A stretch of DNA of 8,951 bases from assembly GCA_045645805.1 (NCBI GenBank), contig JAZRJL010000042.1:1-8951 (forward strand), given 5' to 3'. A program made the position numbers and the translations under genes. How positions within the stretch are numbered: position 1 is the first letter of the stretch; every line of letters starts with the position of its first letter. The notes below the pieces were generated by a model. The model saw only the letters and a program-made list of their open reading frames with translations, had not been told where the DNA came from and searched no databases. This document shows positions 6,231 to 8,951 of the stretch, piece by piece. Source of the stretch: SIG440 sp045645805. GTDB lineage: Bacteria > Bacillota > Clostridia > Monoglobales > Monoglobaceae.

Positions 6231-7586
6231 GGCTATACTGTAAAAGATATTTACATCACCGTTTATTATAACTATCTTTTCCACGCAGGCAAGTATTATA
6301 TTTCTTCTTTCTGTCGATGTCATATATTCCCAGGTTTCTTTAAGGGTTGAAAGCTGCTTTTTTAGTTTTCTGCGGTTTTTTGAGAGTATCTGCTGTTTTT
6401 CCTCGCGTCTTATCTGACTTTTTACCGTTTCAAGGGAGTTTTTAACCTCGGCTATGGTTTCCTTAAGGGCATTATCCCCATCCTCAGCATAAAGAGAATA
6501 AAGTCTCTTAAGCTTGTCGTTAAGCTTTTTTTCATTCTCCTTAAGAATCTCAGTAACCGATTTTTCATTTTCTGTTAAAATCTTTGTTTTTTTAATTTCA
6601 AAGTGGAATAAATCTTCAAGCAATGCATTTTCGATTTCCTCTGCCCAAACACCTTCATTGGGACAATCAGGGTCTTTTACCATATGTGGTTTACTTTTAT
6701 CCCGTGAATAACACACAAGCTTGTAGCCGTTTTTGCCCCATTTCTGATATCTCATTTTTGCACCACAATTTCCGCAAAACACAAGTCCCGTTAGCAAATA
6801 TCCCGCATCGGTTGCCCTTTTGTCTGACCGCTCCTCCATCATCTGCATTGCCTTTTCAAAGGTTTCAAGACTTATAATTGGCTTGTGTCTTCCAGGATAC
6901 TCTTCACCCTTGTAAACAATAAAGCCTGCATTGGTCTTTCTTGTAAGAATTTGTCTTGCAAGTCTTTCATAGCTTAAATTCAGCATTCTTGCTATCGAGT
7001 TTGTTGAGTATCCCGCAAGATACAGTTCATAAACACGCCGTACCGTTTCAGCATCCTTGTTTGGAACAAGAATTCCTTTTTCAATATCATAATCATAGCC
7101 AAATGGAACTCTGCCGCCACCCATCCAGTAACCGTTTTTTACACGTTCCTTCATACCCATACTTGTTCTTTCACGGATATTTTCACGTTCAAGCTGTGCA
7201 AATGCCGAAAGTATGCCAAGCATAAGTCTGCCCAATGGGGTAGATGTGTCCATACTTTCGTTAAGAGAAACAAAATCTACTCCGTTTGGGTTAAATATAT
7301 CTTCAATAAGAAAAAGCGTGTCCTTTTGACTTCTTGAAAGTCTGTCAAGCTTGTAAACAAGCACGCATCCCACCTTGCCGTGTTTTATGTCATCAATAAG
7401 TCGTTTAAGGTCAGGTCGGTCAATGTTGCTTCCACTGAAACCGCCGTCAATATAGTATTGAAAACTTTTTATTCCTTTTGAAACACAATAAGCTGTCAGC
7501 ATCTCCTTTTGTGCATCTATTGAATACCCTTCTTCACGTTGAGCATCTGTGGAAACTCGTATATATATGGCTGCATATTTACTCAT
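6228..7586 (-). CDS. Large serine recombinase (skin-element type site-specific recombinase)
   Basis: A 452-aa DNA recombinase that cuts and rejoins attachment sites through a covalent serine link. The resolvase catalytic domain (residues 3-150) has R10 and nucleophile Ser12 in Y-I-R-V-S-T, the KLDRLSRS motif with R82 and R85, and Q-L-E-R-E-N-I-R-E-R at its end. The 'recombinase' DNA-binding domain follows (about 155-255). Next are a zinc ribbon with C271, C274, C292 and C308, a long charged coiled coil (about 335-415) and a C-terminal cap. All key residues are present, so it is probably active. Its 3' end lies 11 bases from the broken sigG and points towards it, the arrangement of spoIVCA beside the sigK 5' half in B. 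subtilis. The ATG overlaps the stop of an upstream 50-aa gene (ATGA), so the two are co-translated. Phage or transposon integrases of the same family are the alternative. Confidence 0.93.
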   Translation of the reverse strand: MSKYAAIYIRVSTDAQREEGYSIDAQKEMLTAYCVSKGIKSFQYYIDGGFSGSNIDRPDLKRLIDDIKHGKVGCVLVYKLDRLSRSQKDTLFLIEDIFNPNGVDFVSLNESMDTSTPLGRLMLGILSAFAQLERENIRERTSMGMKERVKNGYWMGGGRVPFGYDYDIEKGILVPNKDAETVRRVYELYLAGYSTNSIARMLNLSYERLARQILTRKTNAGFIVYKGEEYPGRHKPIISLETFEKAMQMMEERSDKRATDAGYLLTGLVFCGNCGAKMRYQKWGKNGYKLVCYSRDKSKPHMVKDPDCPNEGVWAEEIENALLEDLFHFEIKKTKILTENEKSVTEILKENEKKLNDKLKRLYSLYAEDGDNALKETIAEVKNSLETVKSQIRREEKQQILSKNRRKLKKQLSTLKETWEYMTSTERRNIILACVEKIVIINGDVNIFYSIA

Positions 7587-7735
7587 TTCAATCGGTCTCC
7601 GTTTTTATCAAAGCTGTTATTTAAACGACGGTTTACCTTTTCAATGGTCGCTGTCACAATATCATTTTCAATTAAAGGTCTGCTTTCATAAGGACTTTTA
7701 ACCTTTTTGCCGTTTATATATCTTGTTATTCTCAC
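7583..7735 (-). CDS. Small basic protein (50 aa) translationally coupled to the recombinase
   Basis: A short gene with a GTG start at 7735 and a near-ideal SD, GGAGG, seven bases upstream. Its TGA stop overlaps the recombinase ATG in ATGA. The product begins M-R-I-T-R-Y-I-N-G-K-K and ends N-N-S-F-D-K-N-G-D-R-L-K. It is charged and mostly basic, with a probable helix around I-V-T-A-T-I-E-K-V-N-R-R-L. There is no signal peptide, membrane segment or recognised domain. Its position suggests an accessory role for the recombinase, for example DNA binding or control of direction; the C. difficile skin element needs such a small factor, but no similarity to it is claimed. A simple translational leader for the recombinase is also possible. 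Confidence 0.72.
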   Translation of the reverse strand: MRITRYINGKKVKSPYESRPLIENDIVTATIEKVNRRLNNSFDKNGDRLK

Positions 7736-7782
7736 AAAAACACCTCCGACAAAAGTTTTTCCCGAAAACCGAAGAGTTAAAC

Positions 7783-7808
7783 AAAAAAACGACCCCGAAG
7801 AGTCGTTT
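7783..7808 (-). terminator. Rho-independent terminator of the acyl-CoA synthetase/amidohydrolase unit
   Basis: Read on the minus strand, ACGACTC-TTCG-GGGTCGT (7806 to 7789) forms a 7-bp stem with one G-T pair, closed as the very stable C(UUCG)G tetraloop. Seven T follow, the first closing the stem. It lies just after the amidohydrolase stop codon and separates that unit from the small gene and recombinase downstream. Confidence 0.88.
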
Positions 7809-7832
7809 ATGTTTGTTAAATTCCAAATATTT
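7804..7832 (-). promoter_or_regulatory. Sigma-E-like promoter candidate upstream of the recombinase operon
   Basis: On the minus strand, AAATATT (7826-7832) and CATAAACG (7804-7811) are 14 bases apart and match the sigma-E consensus at 6 of 7 and 6 of 8 positions. They overlap the last codons of the amidohydrolase. The start would fall near 7797, inside the terminator loop, so this RNA would lack the 5' arm of that hairpin and read through. Sigma-E transcribes the B. subtilis sigK recombinase, so the fit is plausible. Chance is possible in AT-rich sequence. Confidence 0.35.
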
Positions 7833-8619
7833 TCTTTGCATTTTTGCTAAGCATCTTTGTCATATCTTCTTTAGAGAAGCCAAAACCGAACAAGGTTTCA
7901 AGCTCGTCTTTTGCATCCCACATAGGGTAGTCGCTTGCAAAAAGAACCTTGTCTGTACCGTATTTTGTTATAATCTTTTTAAAATCGGCATTTTCAGCAA
8001 ATTGAAAGCTTGACGAGCAATCCACATAAAAGTTTTTAAAGCCGCAAAGCTTTTCTGCTGCTTCCTCCCATACAGACCAGCCACCAAAATGTGCACCGAT
8101 AACCGTTAAATCAGGGAAATTCTTAAGCACATTCAAAACTCTGTCGGGATTTGAGTTGTCATAACGCTTATCCCCTGTATGAATAAGCATTACAAGACCT
8201 TTTTTCTCGCAGATTTCATACATTTTAAAAAGTCTGTCTGTGTCCATTTTAAAATTCTGAATATCCGGATGAAGCTTTACACCTTTTAAACCAAGGTCAA
8301 CAATGTATTGTGTTTCTTCATTCAAATCTTCACAGTCGGGATGAAGTGTACCAAGTCCTGTAAAAAATCCCTTTGAATTTTCCACCTCGGTTGCAATAAA
8401 TTTATTGATACTTTTAACCTGCTTGGGTGTTGTTGCCACAGATTGAACAACCGCGTGGTCAATCCCCACCTTTTTGTAGGTATCAATAAGATGTATTGTT
8501 GTGCCTAAATTATCCGAGCTTACACCATAAAACTTATCGGTTGCTTCAACAGCCTTTGCAGCAATTTTCTCGGGATAGATATGACAATGTGAATCAATTA
8601 CAAAATAGTCATTATACAT
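7816..8619 (-). CDS. Amidohydrolase family 2 metal-dependent hydrolase
   Basis: A 267-aa TIM-barrel hydrolase of the amidohydrolase-2 (PF04909-like) group. Metal-binding residues are visible: the HxH pair H11/H13 in D-S-H-C-H-I-Y-P, K115 and H117 in G-V-K-L-H-P, H147 in L-I-H-T-G-D, H177 in I-G-A-H-F-G-G, and D230 in F-A-S-D-Y-P-M. The family includes decarboxylases and hydrolases of cyclic or aromatic acids, and the substrate cannot be read from the sequence. Its ATG begins directly after the TAA of the acyl-CoA synthetase gene (TAAATG), so translation is coupled and the two probably share a substrate pathway. It ends in a strong terminator. Whether it is cargo of the element that breaks sigG or ordinary chromosome is unknown. 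Confidence 0.88.
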   Translation of the reverse strand: MYNDYFVIDSHCHIYPEKIAAKAVEATDKFYGVSSDNLGTTIHLIDTYKKVGIDHAVVQSVATTPKQVKSINKFIATEVENSKGFFTGLGTLHPDCEDLNEETQYIVDLGLKGVKLHPDIQNFKMDTDRLFKMYEICEKKGLVMLIHTGDKRYDNSNPDRVLNVLKNFPDLTVIGAHFGGWSVWEEAAEKLCGFKNFYVDCSSSFQFAENADFKKIITKYGTDKVLFASDYPMWDAKDELETLFGFGFSKEDMTKMLSKNAKKIFGI

Positions 8620-8951
8620 TTACGCTGTCACCACACTGTTCGCTTTTTGAAGACCCAATTTTTCAACAGCATCCTCACGCATTTTGTATTTTAAAATCTT
8701 TCCTGCCGCATTCATGGGGAATGTGTCAACAAAGTCAATATACTTTGGAACCTTGTGCTTTGCCATATGTGAAAGAACATATTCCTTCATTTCTTCAACA
8801 GTCATACTTTCACCGTCTTTAAGGATAATGCAAGCCATAATCTCTTCACCATACTGCTCGTCAGGGACACCTATTACCTGAACATCACTTACCTTAGGAT
8901 GCGTGTAAATAAACTCCTCAATCTCTTTAGGATAAATGTTTTCACCGCCAC
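8620..8951 (-). CDS. AMP-forming acyl-CoA synthetase, C-terminal fragment (runs off the window)
   Basis: Activates a carboxylic acid as acyl-AMP and then as the CoA thioester. Only the last 109 residues are present. They start in the conserved hinge motif GGENIYPKEIEEFI and continue with H-P-K-V-S-D-V-Q-V-I-GVPDEQYGE, the core of the mobile C-terminal domain. Near the end is F-P-M-N-A-A-GKILKYKMRE, whose lysine in G-K-I-L-K is the adenylation-step catalytic lysine. The reading frame is open to base 8949, so the gene continues upstream outside the window; a start at the internal ATG (8838) would remove the hinge motif and is rejected. Substrate is unknown. It abuts the amidohydrolase without spacing, suggesting an acid-degrading or acid-activating pair. 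Confidence 0.9.
   Translation of the reverse strand, partial: GGENIYPKEIEEFIYTHPKVSDVQVIGVPDEQYGEEIMACIILKDGESMTVEEMKEYVLSHMAKHKVPKYIDFVDTFPMNAAGKILKYKMREDAVEKLGLQKANSVVTA

Noticed and set aside
8620..8838. Separate 72-aa protein starting at ATG 8838
   Set aside because: The frame is open to the window edge and carries the acyl-CoA synthetase hinge motif upstream of that ATG, so it is the 3' end of a longer gene.
7587..8951. Missing 3' half of sigG to the right of the recombinase
   Set aside because: The stretch is taken up by the small coupled gene, terminator, amidohydrolase and acyl-CoA synthetase. No frame shows the expected I-I-G-E-I-R-R or sigma region 4 residues.

Overview
The window comes from a low-GC, endospore-forming Firmicute, most likely a gut-type member of Clostridia. 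This rests on the AT-rich intergenic DNA, strong Shine-Dalgarno (SD) sites, the start of sigG beside a YlmC/YmxH-type sporulation gene, and proteins of clostridial type throughout. Nearly all genes lie on the minus strand. Bases 2-43 are not genomic: they match a DNBSEQ/MGI sequencing adapter left on the contig end, so the glutamate dehydrogenase gene is cut there by sequencing, not by biology.

Layout: 44-426, 5' end of glutamate dehydrogenase, with its own sigma-A promoter. 550-5289, a minus-strand run of nicotinate phosphoribosyltransferase, a PRPP-synthetase-like enzyme, an RsuA/RluB-type pseudouridine synthase and a BaiN/HI0933-type flavoprotein. The first two form a logical pair, one making PRPP and the other using it for NAD salvage. 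The run is preceded by a good sigma-A promoter (5467-5495) and a leader of about 170 nt made almost entirely of perfect hairpins, with the likely SD inside a stem. This is a candidate cis-regulatory RNA or a palindromic repeat element.

5532-6217 is a sporulation locus. A PRC-barrel YlmC/YmxH gene has a sigma-E-like promoter. The divergent 5' part of sigG has a sigma-F-like promoter. SigG matches its family up to Y-A-V-P-M in region 2.3, then breaks off after four foreign codons. Eleven bases later is the end of a convergent large serine recombinase (6228-7586), preceded by a translationally coupled 50-aa small gene (7583-7735). This reproduces the arrangement of the sigK 'skin' element (recombinase gene convergent with the truncated sigma gene), but in sigG. 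A sigma-E-like promoter upstream would fit mother-cell expression of the recombinase. The 3' half of sigG is not in the window.

7816-8951 holds an amidohydrolase and the C-terminal part of an AMP-forming acyl-CoA synthetase, directly abutting and ending in a UUCG-loop terminator. They may be cargo of the interrupting element or displaced chromosome; the window cannot decide.
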